Assembly (NCBI RefSeq): GCF_947179515.1
Contig: NC_067487.1
Span: forward strand, 37,958,266-38,022,265
Reading direction: 5' to 3'
Source of the DNA: Apodemus sylvaticus
Taxonomy: Eukaryota > Chordata > Mammalia > Rodentia > Muridae
DNA: 64,000 nt
Position numbers and translations under genes: made by a program. Below the pieces are notes generated by a model. It saw only the letters and a program-made list of their open reading frames with translations, was not told the origin of the DNA and ran no database searches. How positions within the stretch are numbered: the first letter of the stretch is position 1; each line of letters begins with the position of its first letter. Below, piece by piece: positions 1-11,700 of the stretch.

Positions 1-420
<420 letters not shown>

Positions 421-1573
421 TTGGTCTGGGCTTTTGAAACATCAAAGCCCATGCCAAGTGACACATCTATCACAAGGACATACCCCTAATCCTTCCCAAA
501 CAGTTCCACTAATTGGCAAGCAAGCATTCAAACATAGAGGCGTATGGGGGTCATTATCATTCAAGGTACCATAGAGACCACTCACCATCTTTTTCTTCTG
601 TAGTAAATACTTTGTGGGTAGTAAGAAATCCACAAAAGCCTTTCTGTGTGTACTTCTATGTCATAAAATGATAATTGTCTCTATTCCCTAAGTGTTCTTA
701 GTAAGTAACTGAAGATTTTTGTTCTCCACATTATTTCATGCTTAAACTGTACTGTTGGATGCCTGCGGATTAGAAGAGCCCTTGGTGGTGTCTGGATTTG
801 ATAAAGGAGAATGGGATGCTGTTCTTTACAGGTAGAAAAGAAGAAATTGATTCTTTTGGTTTCTTTCTTGGTTCAGAAAATAAAAAGTAATGTCCTGGGA
901 CATAATTTCCAGTCCCAATACCAGTATAGAAGCATTGTACAGTTCCAAGCAAACTTGTCTGGTTGACCATACTATTACCCATGTTTTTTCATCTGTCCAA
1001 TCTGTTCCCGTCAATTACCAGTCCTCTGAAGCTAATGACATCATCTCTCCATGGGTTGATGGGTGAACTTGCTACAATGGGGCCAAATCATGAAAATCAA
1101 CTGACAATAACAAACAGAAAATGAACAATTCATGTGTCTACTGAAAAAAGTCACAAGTATATGATACTCAGTACAATTCCAGACTCATTTGTTAATACTG
1201 TTTTTAAAATCCCTAAGTAATGGATAGCAAACATTATACAAATCCGTGTATGTAATAAAATCCATAGTATTTTGTATCAATGGGGAAAAAATTCATATTT
1301 CTTACTTGCAGAACAATTTTTAAATGAGGTAAACTCATTTGTAAGGATGGTCTTTAAAAGAAGTGTGTTGTCATCACATACACATCATAAAACAAGGAAC
1401 ACCATGCAAGAAATCAAGAAACACAAGTTCAATTTAATAGTAGTAGTAGTAGTAGTAGTATATTCTTTAACAATGTATAAGTGAATGTAATAAATGTTTA
1501 GTCATTCTTACCTTCCAGTACCATCTTCTTCCCCTCCCTCTCTAAAGTAAACCCTTCTTCTTGACTTAATTAT

Positions 1574-1614
<41 letters not shown>

Positions 1615-3356
1615 ATTGAATTAACTGTAATTATTTTCATGAACTTGGGTGGAAGATTATTTACTGGAGCATAGGCTACTTAAAATTGGCTATATCACTA
1701 AAGAAATGGATAACCTTCCACCAGCAATGATTAATTATCCATAGTCCTTCAGTGAAAATGGAGTCTCATACACTCCTCCACCAGGCATGCTGAAATGAGA
1801 ATGCCCAATCTTGTGCAAGTCTTATGCAATTAACCACAGATGGGGTGAGTTTATGAACACAGAAGCTGTGCTGTGTCCCCAAGACGCTGTCTAGCATGGT
1901 TCCTTCACAGTCTCTGTTCTTGCAGTCTTTGCACACATTCTTTCTCACGATAGCCCTGAGTGTTTGACACAGATGTCCTGTTTAAGACCAATCACTCTTC
2001 AGACACTCTCCTCACTTTAAAAAGCTGTGAGTTTCTGTATGAACAACTTGCCCACTAATCAAAAGATAAGACTCTCTGACAGCAACTGAGTGCAGCATTC
2101 ATCTATGGCTATAAATGTAAGTATTTGTAGGGCAGAAAACTGAGTTCTTATATAAACTTCCTAAATTTCTCCTTTATTCAGTGTTTTGATTAATAAAATG
2201 AGAGTCATAAGCCAATTCTCAGAAAATCATTTGACTCAGCTATAGAATTCTTTGAAGCTGTTAGGCTGCAACATGCGGAATTCCCCAAGTTGTTTGCCTG
2301 AAGCATTAGCAAAAACGAAGGTTAGCTAGGGGTGGCAGTTGAAACGGGCAGACATCAAATAAGAGTATTTCCTAATGTAAGATGTCCACTAAAGAGGAAG
2401 TGCTAATAAATATCTTTCCCACCAGAAAAACAAGAGTGGATTTCAGATTTCAAGAATACCATACATAATACCTTTTGACTTCATATTCTGAAACAAAACT
2501 TAGGCATATTTACGGTATATCATGTGGCATTCAACACATATATACATTGTATCCTGTTCAAATTAGGGTTAACTTAAGTATACCTCAGAGATACATCATA
2601 TCTTTGTTATATAAATATTCAAAACCATTTCTTTTAGATTTTTTAACATTCTCATGTTATTGTTATTTCTTTAGCACCCTACTATGCAACAGGATACCAA
2701 GTCTTACTTTCCAATCTAGATACAACTTGCTGACTATTGATTGACTTGCCAAAATTACCTTCTCCAATTTAAATTTTTAAAACAATTTCCCCCCTCCTTT
2801 TTCAAAACTCACTTAAAAATAAATGGGAGAGTGAGAGAAAACCATATTTCCCTTTGCCAGAAACTAAGCTTCTGCATTTTGTTTTTGTCTATAATGATAG
2901 ATGTAGGATGAGAAAAATGGGACTTTTTAGACTAACAATGTGAGGTTACTCACATGCTGTGTAATGAATCTGAAAGCAGCAGAGCTGCTCATAGCTCCTT
3001 AGAAAAACTCCAGAAGACAAAGAATTGCTGTTTCCATTATACTGGAATGTCCCTTAAATTTTTTTTTGTCTCCATTTCTAATTGAGATTGTTCTGTGAAT
3101 CCAAAGGAAAAGAAAAAGGTCCCTTCAGTGCACTTTAAGGAACCTCAAATGATATTAAAAGAGAAACTGACCAATAGATCAGTGTCGTGGTGGTACCAGG
3201 GAAAGACTTCAGAAATGATTAAAAAGGAAGTGTGGAGATGGCAAATTGCTTTAAATGTTTGCTTTAATATCTAAAATCTCTAATGTGGCAGGCTTATTCT
3301 AATTGGAATCTAATATTAAATCAATATATAGAATATTGAATGTCATATATGGTGTG
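421..3356. other. Unique AT-rich sequence with two microsatellites
   Basis: No supported gene or mobile element. It contains a (TAG)n run at about 1437-1461 and a (GT)n run at about 1577-1611. The open frames here are short and show no recognisable protein or splice-bounded exon. Confidence 0.6.
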
Positions 3357-3546
3357 TTGGTTAGTTTTATGTCAACTTGATGAAACAAAGTTATCTGAGA
3401 GGAAGAAAGTTCAAGTAAAAAATGCCTCTGTGAGATTAGGCTATAGGGCATTTTCTTTTAATGTGACTAAGAGGAATCAGCTATTGTGAGTGGTTCCAGC
3501 CCTGGGCTAGAAGTCCTGGGTTCTATAAGAAAGCAGGCTGAGCTCA
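3357..3546 (+). mobile_element. URR1-like DNA transposon fragment
   Basis: The segment reads like the left half of the same rodent repeat found at 5888: a 'ttatgtcaacttga' start, then the 'gcattttctttt' block, then 'ctataagaaagcaggctgag'. The right half, with the 'aaaccctttcctcccc' block seen at 13230, is absent. I recall this as URR1, a non-autonomous hAT-Charlie relative; the family name is from memory. Confidence 0.55.
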
Positions 3547-4639
3547 AGATTTAATATTTAGAAACATCTCAGTGTTTAAAAACAAATATCTAATTCACTT
3601 GAGCTTGTTTTATTTTCATTGCAGTCACCAAACTCTAGCATCCTACAAGCCTCTCCATGTACTGTGTTGGGCTTATTGAGTGTATTGAATTTTGCCGCAA
3701 TAAAAGTATCTTGTAACAGGAAATTTGAATTATGTGGCAGAAATGAACCCTGGAAGCTACTGTCTATTTGAAGTCGTTTGGGTTTAACATTATCACTGAA
3801 GATGCAAAGTGAGTTTTGAACTAAGCAAAATACAATTATCCAGTCCATTATCTCTTAGAAACTCTTAGCCTCAAAACCTCAGCTATCATCAAGTACAACT
3901 TCCAGGCTAATGCAGCAGCCCACTGTCCCCACCTGGATGGCTCTTTTGTTTCCAAAGCCAGGCTGCTCTTTACTATCTATGACAGATGTCAGTGATATAA
4001 ATTATTGTAAACTATTAGTTGCCTCAAACTCCCTGCCACCCCTCCTATTTATTGAGACCAGCTTTGTTTCCTAACAACCCCAATTAAGAACAGGTTCTGC
4101 CCTCATGAGTATGGAGGATGTTGCCTTATTTCTATGCATCTGACCTATGGCTGAATAAATAAGAATCACTTCTACTATTTAGTTTTCTTGCATTCACATT
4201 AAATTTCTCCTCCCTCTGCTAGAATCCTCAAGTGACTTCATTGTCAGTATCTTTCATCCTATCTACCTTTCTCTAGCTAAAGATGATCCCAATGACTTTC
4301 AAATACTCTACAAGAAGACTCTATGGTTCCAGGATATTCAAGTGGCCCTGAGTTTCCACATTGAAATGAATGGCAACCTCATCACCATGGTATTCTTCAG
4401 TGTGAAATAACTTTTGATAAGACATGTCTTCAAAAACCAGGCTGTCTCTCAACTTAAATGCCCCACACCAAAATCTCCACTTTCATGGATTGAGATGAAA
4501 TGAAGAGGAAGTAGTTGATGTTGTGTTCCCCTAGGTTCACTTATTCATGACAAACTTATTTCATGGTTGTTGGTGGTATCATATACTCAGAATAATGTCA
4601 AATGTGTTATGTAGACAAGGTTGACACTTAACTACTGAT
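3547..4639. other. Unique sequence, nothing recognised
   Basis: AT-rich sequence without a recognised repeat, RNA gene or convincing coding frame. Confidence 0.5.
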
Positions 4640-4985
4640 TCTCCCATTTCAAGTTCCAAATACCTGGTATACAGTTGTATACCAATGTATCAGGCTAGAA
4701 ATTGAAAACTTAATCCAAGATGCTACAATTTTTAGAGATGTGACCATTAAGAGATGACTAGACAACTGAGAGAACTGAGAACTGATACCACTGTCATAAG
4801 ACGTGGGTTTTTAATGAGATTACTGTCATGCCATCTCCTATCTTATGCAATGGTGCATTCCATCATATTGTGGTCCAGCCAAAGACCCTCAACAGGATGC
4901 CAGCACCACAATATCAGCTTTTCACCCTATGAATCAGATAAATAAATTTCTGTGTATTATAAGTCTATAGTATTATATTATGGAA
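4640..4985 (+). mobile_element. Degenerate MaLR-type LTR fragment
   Basis: Weak resemblance to mammalian MaLR (MST/MLT1) LTRs. Phrases such as 'gaccattaagagatgact' and a late 'ataaataaatttctgtgt' followed by 'agtctatagtattatatta' match the 3' portion as I remember it. It is highly diverged and its boundaries are approximate. Confidence 0.4.
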
Positions 4986-5887
4986 GTATTAGTGATTCAA
5001 GCAGAGATACAAAACTCAGAGGAAGATACAAAAAAAAAAAAAAAGAGGAGCAAATGGCATAGCATAGGCCTGGAGGAGAATCACAAACACCAAATAAGTT
5101 AAGATCCCTCCACTTAATAGCAGAACCCTGCTCTGTAGTCCAGAGGGTCCCATGAGTAAAGAGAAGACCTCCCAAGATCATTGCTAAGAGAGAAGAGTCC
5201 ATCTCAACACCATCTGCTCCTGTACAGAACATGGAACACTGGCAATTTTTTTATACTTCAAACATTTCAAGGGATTTTCATCTACTCCCCAACCCACACC
5301 CAAAAGTAGGCTCAAGGCTTTAGAAGATGATAATTACAGGAATTGTACTTGAAAAATCACAGGTCACAACTCCAATTAGTATATTTTAAAATGGAAAAAC
5401 CTGTGGCTCCAAGCAGATGTGACCTTCCCAGGATCATACAGTCTAGAAGAGAGATATACCACAAACTGGACAATCGAAAGCAGAGTATCCATGTATTCAT
5501 GTGAAGACAAGGTTGTGTTGAAGAATTGTGTTGCTGACACAGGCTGAGTGGTCATAACCTCACTACACCCTTGGCTCTGTCCTGCCACAATTACCAGATA
5601 GGGAGGTTGTTTTCCTTTTGAGAATAAATAAACAGTGAGAACCAATAAATATCCTTTTATCTCAACATTTTTTTCCCGGAAGATAGAATACCACACACAA
5701 AGAAACTTCTTTTCTCCAAAGTAATAAATATTTATTGTAAGTCACAAACAGCACACTAAATAAAGTCTTGGGTGCTTTTACTTTCTGACAGCACAATATT
5801 TTCTCCAAGTTCATGGGGACATTGACCCAGAGTAGACACATAGAGAACAAAGTTGACTGATCTTGAGCCCCAGTTTGGACACTGTTC
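4986..5887. other. Unique sequence, nothing recognised
   Basis: Mixed AT-rich sequence with a short A-run near 5030. Overlapping minus-strand open frames of about 60-106 codons have no recognisable domain and look like chance frames. Confidence 0.5.
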
Positions 5888-5963
5888 TGGACAGTTTTAT
5901 GTCATCTTGACACAAACTAAAGTCACTGAGAGGAGAGAACCTCAACTAAGAAAATGTCCCCAT

Positions 5964-6128
5964 GATTACCAGGACAGAGAAGTGGGAGGGGGTTGATTGG
6001 AGAATGGGCAGAGGGAAGAGTGCTTATGGGACTTATGTGGAGAGGGAGGAACCAGGAAAGGGAAAATCATTTGGAATGTAATCAAAGAGTATAGAAAATC
6101 CTTTTTAAAAAAAAAGAAAAGAAAAGAA
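5964..6128 (+). mobile_element. 5'-truncated L1 3' end
   Basis: About 165 bases of L1 3' UTR: the G-rich stretch, 'cttatgggacttatg', then 'catttggaatgtaatc' and an A-rich tail. It closely resembles the 3' UTR of the copy at 61473. The 13-base duplication 'aaaatgtccccat' flanks it at 5951-5963 and 6129-6141. It is an older and different subfamily from the full-length L1 that follows. Confidence 0.85.
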
Positions 6129-6141
6129 AAAATGTCCCCAT

Positions 6142-6157
6142 AAGAAGAGGCTGTAAG
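6142..6157 (+). repeat. 5' target-site duplication of full-length L1
   Basis: The sequence 'aagaaggctgtaag'-like word reads in full 'aagaagaggctgtaag' and recurs at 12809-12824, right after the L1 A tail. The first two A's at the 3' copy merge with the tail, so the duplication is 14-16 bases. The implied nick site AT/AAGA is close to the L1 endonuclease preference TT/AAAA. Confidence 0.92.
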
Positions 6158-6167
6158 AGCAGAAATA

Positions 6168-6200
6168 GGGCGGCGGCGGCGGCGGCAGCAGCGGCAGCAG
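6168..6200 (+). repeat. CGG/CAG triplet run at the L1 5' end
   Basis: Six CGG units are followed by CAG/CGG-mixed triplets, only about 10 bases from the L1 5' end. The run is G-rich and could form a quadruplex or hairpin in the 5' end of the L1 RNA. Confidence 0.9.
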
Positions 6201-6568
6201 TGGCTGCTCCAGCTGAAGGGCCATCAGCAGTGGAACCAAGGCGTCACAGGGACCAGTTAGGCCCTGCGCCCACGACCACTGACCTTCGCTGACCAGCCGG
6301 ACAGCAAGCAGCTGCAGTTGTGCGGCGCCTTTCCTGCACGGAGGCCACTTCAGAACTCGGCCTCCCACCAGTCAGGAGAGGAGGATCCATCTTGGTTCCG
6401 TACTCCAGGAATCGGACAGACTGAGGTACACAAACATAATCCGAGGCCAACACCGCGGTGGTCTGAGCCCGACGGGCGTTGGCCTGCACCCAGGCCCTGG
6501 GCGGGTCGGGGGGCCATCGGGGTGCCAACCCAACCAGGAGGTTTTTTGCCCAGGCCTGCGAGCGCGCC

Positions 6569-6580
6569 GCCGCCATTTTG
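6569..6580 (-). promoter_or_regulatory. YY1-type motif in the L1 5' UTR
   Basis: The minus strand reads 'caaaatggcggc', a full match to the YY1 consensus AAnATGGCGGC. YY1 sites in antisense orientation occur in human L1 5' UTRs and help set the transcription start. The sequence match is seen; function here is inferred. Confidence 0.7.
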
Positions 6581-7379
6581 CCTGTAGGACGACAGAGAGC
6601 TCAGGCGGGCAGACCTGTAACAGGCATAGCCTAAGGCTAACAAAGCGGGGGTCCAGGCCCCAAAAGGCACAGGACTGACCCCAAGAACTGGGCGGCTTGG
6701 TGGGCCATCTGTGAGTCAACCCGCCCAGGTGATTGTTAGCAAAACAGACTCTCCCGGCGCTTTCAGGGAGCGCGGGCGCACACGCCCGCCATCCTAGTCA
6801 CCTGGCAAACCCAATTAACAGTCAAAGCCGTAGGGGAACTTTGCTCGGACCTTGGCCTCCCAGGCTTTTGCCTGGACTCAGGGACTGGGCGGCCAGGCTA
6901 ACCTTGTGTGCGATAGCCCGGTTGGCAGATCGGCTGCCCAGCGGAGTGAGCGGAGTGAGCTGAACTCAGGGGAGGTCACAGTAGCATACACCTTCGGCAC
7001 TCCCTGGGAGTGCACACGGGCTCCATCTGCTCCACAGACACAATCTGGGGCAAGGCCTCAGGCAGAAGGCCTTAGCTCTACTCTCTCCGCTTCCGGATCC
7101 AGATCAGTCTGGGCGGCAGCATTACATCTCCAAGTCCTGCAAGTGGCTAGCTGGGCTTCCGGGCGGCCAGCTGGGAGAAGTCAGTGTGCTCCAGTGAATC
7201 CAGCGGGCCCCAGCGGGAGCCTTCGGGTGCCTGCTTTGGGATCTGAACAGCCTGGGCAGCAGCACACTGTCTACAAGCAGTGCAGGAGGTAAGCTGTGCA
7301 CCAGAGGCCAACTGGGAAGGGGCAGCTTGCACTGGTGAGTCCAGCACTGACAAGATAAACTAACACCAGTGAGATCTAG

Positions 7380-8651
7380 ATGGCAAAAGGCAAACGCAGG
7401 AACGTCACTAACAGAAATCAAGGCAATATGGCAACATCTGAACCCAATTCTCCTCTACCAACATGTCCTGGATACCCCATCACACCAGTAAAACAAGATT
7501 TGGATTTAAAATCACTGGTCATGATGCTGGTACAGGAACACATGAAGGTCATACGTAAAGAAATTCAGGAGACAATGGATCAAAAGGTAGAAGCCCTTGC
7601 AAGGGAAACACAAAAATCATTGAAAGAAATCCAGGAGAATACAAAAGCCAACAAGGAGGAAATGCAAAAAACACTTAAAGAAATACAGGAGAACTTTGCT
7701 CAACAGGCTGAGGTCATGAAAGACGAAACACAAAAATCTCTTAAAGAAATACAGGAGAACTTTGGTCAACAGGCTGAGCTCATGAATGAGAAAACACAAA
7801 AATCTCTTAAAGAATTACAGGAAAACACAAACATGCAAGTGAAGGAGCTAAGCAAAACCATCCAGGATCTAAAATCAGAAGTAGAAACAACTAAGAAAAC
7901 TCAAAGGGAGACAACTTTGGAGATAGAAAGCCTTGGGAAGAAATCAGGGAACAGAGATACAAATATCAACAACAGAATACAAGAGATAGAAGAAAGAATC
8001 TCAGATGCTGAAGATTCCATAGAAACCATGGACTCAACAGTTAAAGAAAATGCAAAATGCAAAAAGCTTGTAACCCAAAATATCCAGGAAATCCAGGACA
8101 CAATGAGAAGACCAAACCTAAGGATTATAGGCATAGAGGAGAGTGAAGATTTACAACTTAAAGGGCCAGCAAATATCTTCAATAAAATTATGGAAGAAAA
8201 CTTCCCTAACCTAAAGAGAGAGATGCCCATGAATATACAAGAAGCCTACAGAACTCCAAACAGACTGGACCAGAACAGAAATACTTCCCGTCACATAATA
8301 ATCAAAACACCAAATGTTCTAAACAAAGAAAGAATACTAAAGGCAGTAAGAGAAAAAGGCCAAGTAACATATAAAGGAAGACCTATCAGAATCACAGCAG
8401 ACTTTTCACCTGAGACTATGAAGGCTAGAAGGTCCTGGGCAGATCTCATGCAGACTCTAAGAGAACACAAATGCCAACCAAAACTACTATATCCAGCAAA
8501 ACTCTCAATCACCATAGATGGAGAAACTAAGATATTTCATGACAAAACCAAGTTTACCCAATATCTATCCACAAACCCGGCCCTAAAAAGGATAATAGGA
8601 GGACAACACCAATACAAGGAGGGAAACTTCACCCTGGAAAAAGCAAGATAG
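7380..8651 (+). CDS. L1 ORF1 protein (RNA-binding chaperone)
   Basis: 423-residue L1 ORF1p, which coats L1 RNA as a trimer and acts as a nucleic-acid chaperone in the cytoplasmic L1 particle. It starts MAKGKRRN, a basic N-terminus shared with murine ORF1p, and has a weak Kozak context (T at -3, G at +4). Residues of about 50-230 are a charged, heptad-rich coiled coil. This holds tandem repeats starting at residues 78, 96, 118 and 140, each beginning QK(S/T)LKE(I/L)QEN, with spacings of 18, 22 and 22 residues. The RRM-like domain begins near residue 243 (RRPNLRIIGIEE). The C-terminal domain begins near 333 (GRPIRITADFSPETMKARR) and includes YPAKLSITIDGETK. Mouse ORF1p is usually about 357-371 residues, so the excess lies in the coil repeats. 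There is no stop or frameshift. Confidence 0.96.
   Translation: MAKGKRRNVTNRNQGNMATSEPNSPLPTCPGYPITPVKQDLDLKSLVMMLVQEHMKVIRKEIQETMDQKVEALARETQKSLKEIQENTKANKEEMQKTLKEIQENFAQQAEVMKDETQKSLKEIQENFGQQAELMNEKTQKSLKELQENTNMQVKELSKTIQDLKSEVETTKKTQRETTLEIESLGKKSGNRDTNINNRIQEIEERISDAEDSIETMDSTVKENAKCKKLVTQNIQEIQDTMRRPNLRIIGIEESEDLQLKGPANIFNKIMEENFPNLKREMPMNIQEAYRTPNRLDQNRNTSRHIIIKTPNVLNKERILKAVREKGQVTYKGRPIRITADFSPETMKARRSWADLMQTLREHKCQPKLLYPAKLSITIDGETKIFHDKTKFTQYLSTNPALKRIIGGQHQYKEGNFTLEKAR
7611..7860 (+). repeat. In-frame tandem repeat in ORF1 coiled coil
   Basis: Four units starting 'caaaaa(t/a)' lie at 7611, 7665, 7731 and 7797. Spacings are 54, 66 and 66 bases, all multiples of three, so they encode 18- and 22-residue coil units. 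The two 66-base units are nearly identical (for example 'gaactttg(c/g)tcaacaggctgag'), implying recent duplication. Confidence 0.93.
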
Positions 8652-8710
8652 TAACCTTTCATCAAACCCAAAAGAAGTTAAGCATTCAAATTTAAAAAAT
8701 AACGTCAAAA

Positions 8711-11700
8711 ATGATAGGAAGTAACAATCACTATTCCTTAATATCTCTTAACATCAATGGACTTAATGCCCCAATAAAAAGACACAGACTAACTGAATGG
8801 ATACGTAAACAGGACCCTACATTTTGCTGCTTACAGGAAACACACCTCAGGGTCAAAGACAAACACTACCTTAGAGTAAAAGGCTGGAAGACAATTTTAC
8901 AAGCAAATGGTCTCAGGAAACAAGCTGGAGTAGCCATTTTAATATCAGATAAAATTGACTTTCAACCCAAAGTCATCAAAAGAGACCCTGAGGGACACTT
9001 CTTGCTGGTCAAAGGAAAAATACAAAAAGAAGAACTGACAATCCTGAACATCTATGCCCCAAATGTAAGGGCACCCTCTTTTGTAAAAGAAACTTTATTA
9101 AAACTAAAAGCACACATTGCAACTAACACAATAATTGTGGGTGACTTCAACACTGCACTTTCCTCAATGGACCGATCAGGAAAACAGAAACTAAACAGGG
9201 ACACAATGAAACTAATTGAAGCTTTGGACCAATTAGATTTAACAGATATATATAGAACATTCTATCCTAAAACAAAAGAATATACCTTTTTCTCAGCACC
9301 TCATGGTACCTTCTCCAAAATCGACCATATAATTGGTCACAAGACAGACCTCAACAAATATAAGAAGATCGAACTAATCCCATGCCTCCTATCTGATCAC
9401 TATGGAGTAAAAGTGGTCTTCAATAGCAACAGAAACAACAGAAAGCCCACATACACGTGGAAACTGAACAATACTCTACTCAATGATACCTTGGTCAAGG
9501 AAGAAATAAAGAAAGAAATTAAAGACTTTTTAGAACACAATGAAAATGAAAACACAACATACCCAAATCTATGGGACACAATGAAAGCAGTGCTAAGAGG
9601 AAAACTCATAGCCCTGAGTGCCTCCAAAAAGAAAATGGAGAGAGCATACATTACCAGCTTAATGACACACCTGAAAGCCCTGGAACAAAAAGAAGCTATT
9701 TCGCCCAGGAGGAGTAGAAGGCAGGAAATCATCAAACTCAGGGCCGAAATCAATCAAGTAGAAACAAAGAGAACCATACAAAAAATCAACAATACCAGGA
9801 GCTGGTTCTTTGAGAAAATCAACAAGATAGATAAACCCTTAGCCAGAATGACCAAAGGGCACAGAGAAAGTATCCAAATTAACAAACTTAGAAATGAAAA
9901 GGGAGATATAACAACGGAAACTGAGGAAATCCAAAAAATCATCAGATCCTACTACAAGAGCCTATACTCAACACAACTGGAGAATCTGGAGGAAATGGAC
10001 AATTTCCTTGACAGATACCAAATACCAAAATTAAATCAGGACCAACTAGACCATCTAAACAGTCCCATAATGCCTAAAGAAATAGAAGGAGTCATAGAAA
10101 GTCTTCCAACCAAAAAAAGCACAGGACCGGATGGCTTCAGTGCAGAATTCTACCAGACCTTCAAAGAAGAGTTAACACCAATACTCTTCAAACTATTCCA
10201 CAAAATAGAAACAGAAGGAACACTACCCAATTCCTTCTACGAAGCCACAATTACGCTGATACCAAAGCCACACAAAGATCCAACAAAGAAAGAGAACTTC
10301 AGACCAATTTCCCTTATGAACATCGATGCAAAAATACTCAATAAAATTCTTGCCAACCGAATCCAAGAACACATCAAAACGATCATCCACCATGATCAAG
10401 TAGGCTTTATCCCAGGAATGCAGGGTTGGTTCAATATACGGAAATCCATCAATACAATCCACTACATAAACAAACTCAAAGAACAAAACCACATGGTCAT
10501 TTCATTGGATGCTGAAAAAGCATTTGACAAAATTCAGCATCCCTTCATGCTTAAAGTCTTGGAGAGAACAGGAATTCAAGGCCCATACCTAAACATAGTA
10601 AAAGCAATATACAGCAAACCGGTAGCCAGCATCAAACTAAATGGAGAGAAACTTGAAGCAATCCCACTGAAATCAGGGACCAGACAAGGCTGCCCCCTTT
10701 CTCCTTATCTTTTCAATATTGTACTTGAGGTACTAGCTCGGGCAATTCGACAACATAAGGAGGTCAAAGGGATACAAATTGGAAAGGAAGAAGTCAAACT
10801 ATCATTATTTGCAGACGACATGATCGTCTACCTAAGTGACCCAAAGAACTCCACTAGAGAACTCCTACAGCTGATAAACAACTTCAGCAAAGTGGCAGGT
10901 TATAAAGTCAACTCAAGCAAATCAGTGGCCTTCCTATACTCAAAGGATAAGCAGGCTGAGAAAGAAATTAGGGAAATGACCCCCTTCACAATAGCCACAA
11001 ACAGTATAAAGTATCTTGGGGTGACTCTTACCAAACATGCGAAAGATCTGTATGACAAGAACTTCAAGACTCTGAAGAAGGAAATGGAAGAAGACCTCAA
11101 AAAATGGGAAAACCTCCCATGCTCATGGATCGGCAGAATCAATATAGTTAAAATGGCCATTTTGCCTAAAGCACTATACAGATTCAATGCAATACCCATC
11201 AAAATCCCAACTCAATTCTTCACAGAGCTAGAAAGAGCAATTATCAAATTCATCTGGAACAACAAAAAACCCAGGATAGCTAAAACTATTCTCAGCAACA
11301 AAAGGAAATCTGGGGGAATCAGTATCCCTGACCTCAAGCAATACTACAGAGCAATAGTGTTAAAAACTGCATGGTATTGGTACAGTGACAGACAGGAGGA
11401 TCAATGGAACAGGATTGAAGATCCAGAAATGAACCCACACACCTATGGCCACTTGATCCTCGACAAAGAGGCTGAAAACATCCAATGGAAAAAAGATAGC
11501 CTTTTCAACAAATGGTGCTGGTTCAACTGGAGGTCAGCATGCAGAAGAATGCGAATTGATCCATCCTTGTCTCCTTGTACTAAGCTCAAATCCAAATGGA
11601 TCAAGGACCTCCACATAAAGCCAGACACTCTGAAGCTAATAGAAAAAAAACTGGGGAAGACCCTTGAGGACATCGGTACAGGGAGAAAGTTTCTGAACAG

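Larger units (their letters stand above)
6158..7379 (+). promoter_or_regulatory. L1 5' UTR and internal promoter
   Basis: GC- and CpG-rich for over 1 kb in an AT-rich window. It has three parts. The first is a leader of about 330 bases opening with (CGG)n and CAG-rich sequence. The second is degenerate tandem monomers: 'ctgggcgg'-type starts at 6497, 6688 and 6885 (spacing 191 and 197), the first two followed by 'gggccatc'. The third is a tether with a degenerate direct repeat of about 110 bases (about 7095-7205 and 7240-7345). Mouse L1s are transcribed from monomer arrays of about 200 bases, so the same role is inferred here. Upstream ATGs open frames of 76-146 codons that overlap or precede ORF1. 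Confidence 0.85.

Noticed and set aside
6852..7292. 146-codon frame as a third L1 protein
   Set aside because: Composition follows the GC-rich 5' UTR and no domain is seen; kept only as a low-interest finding.
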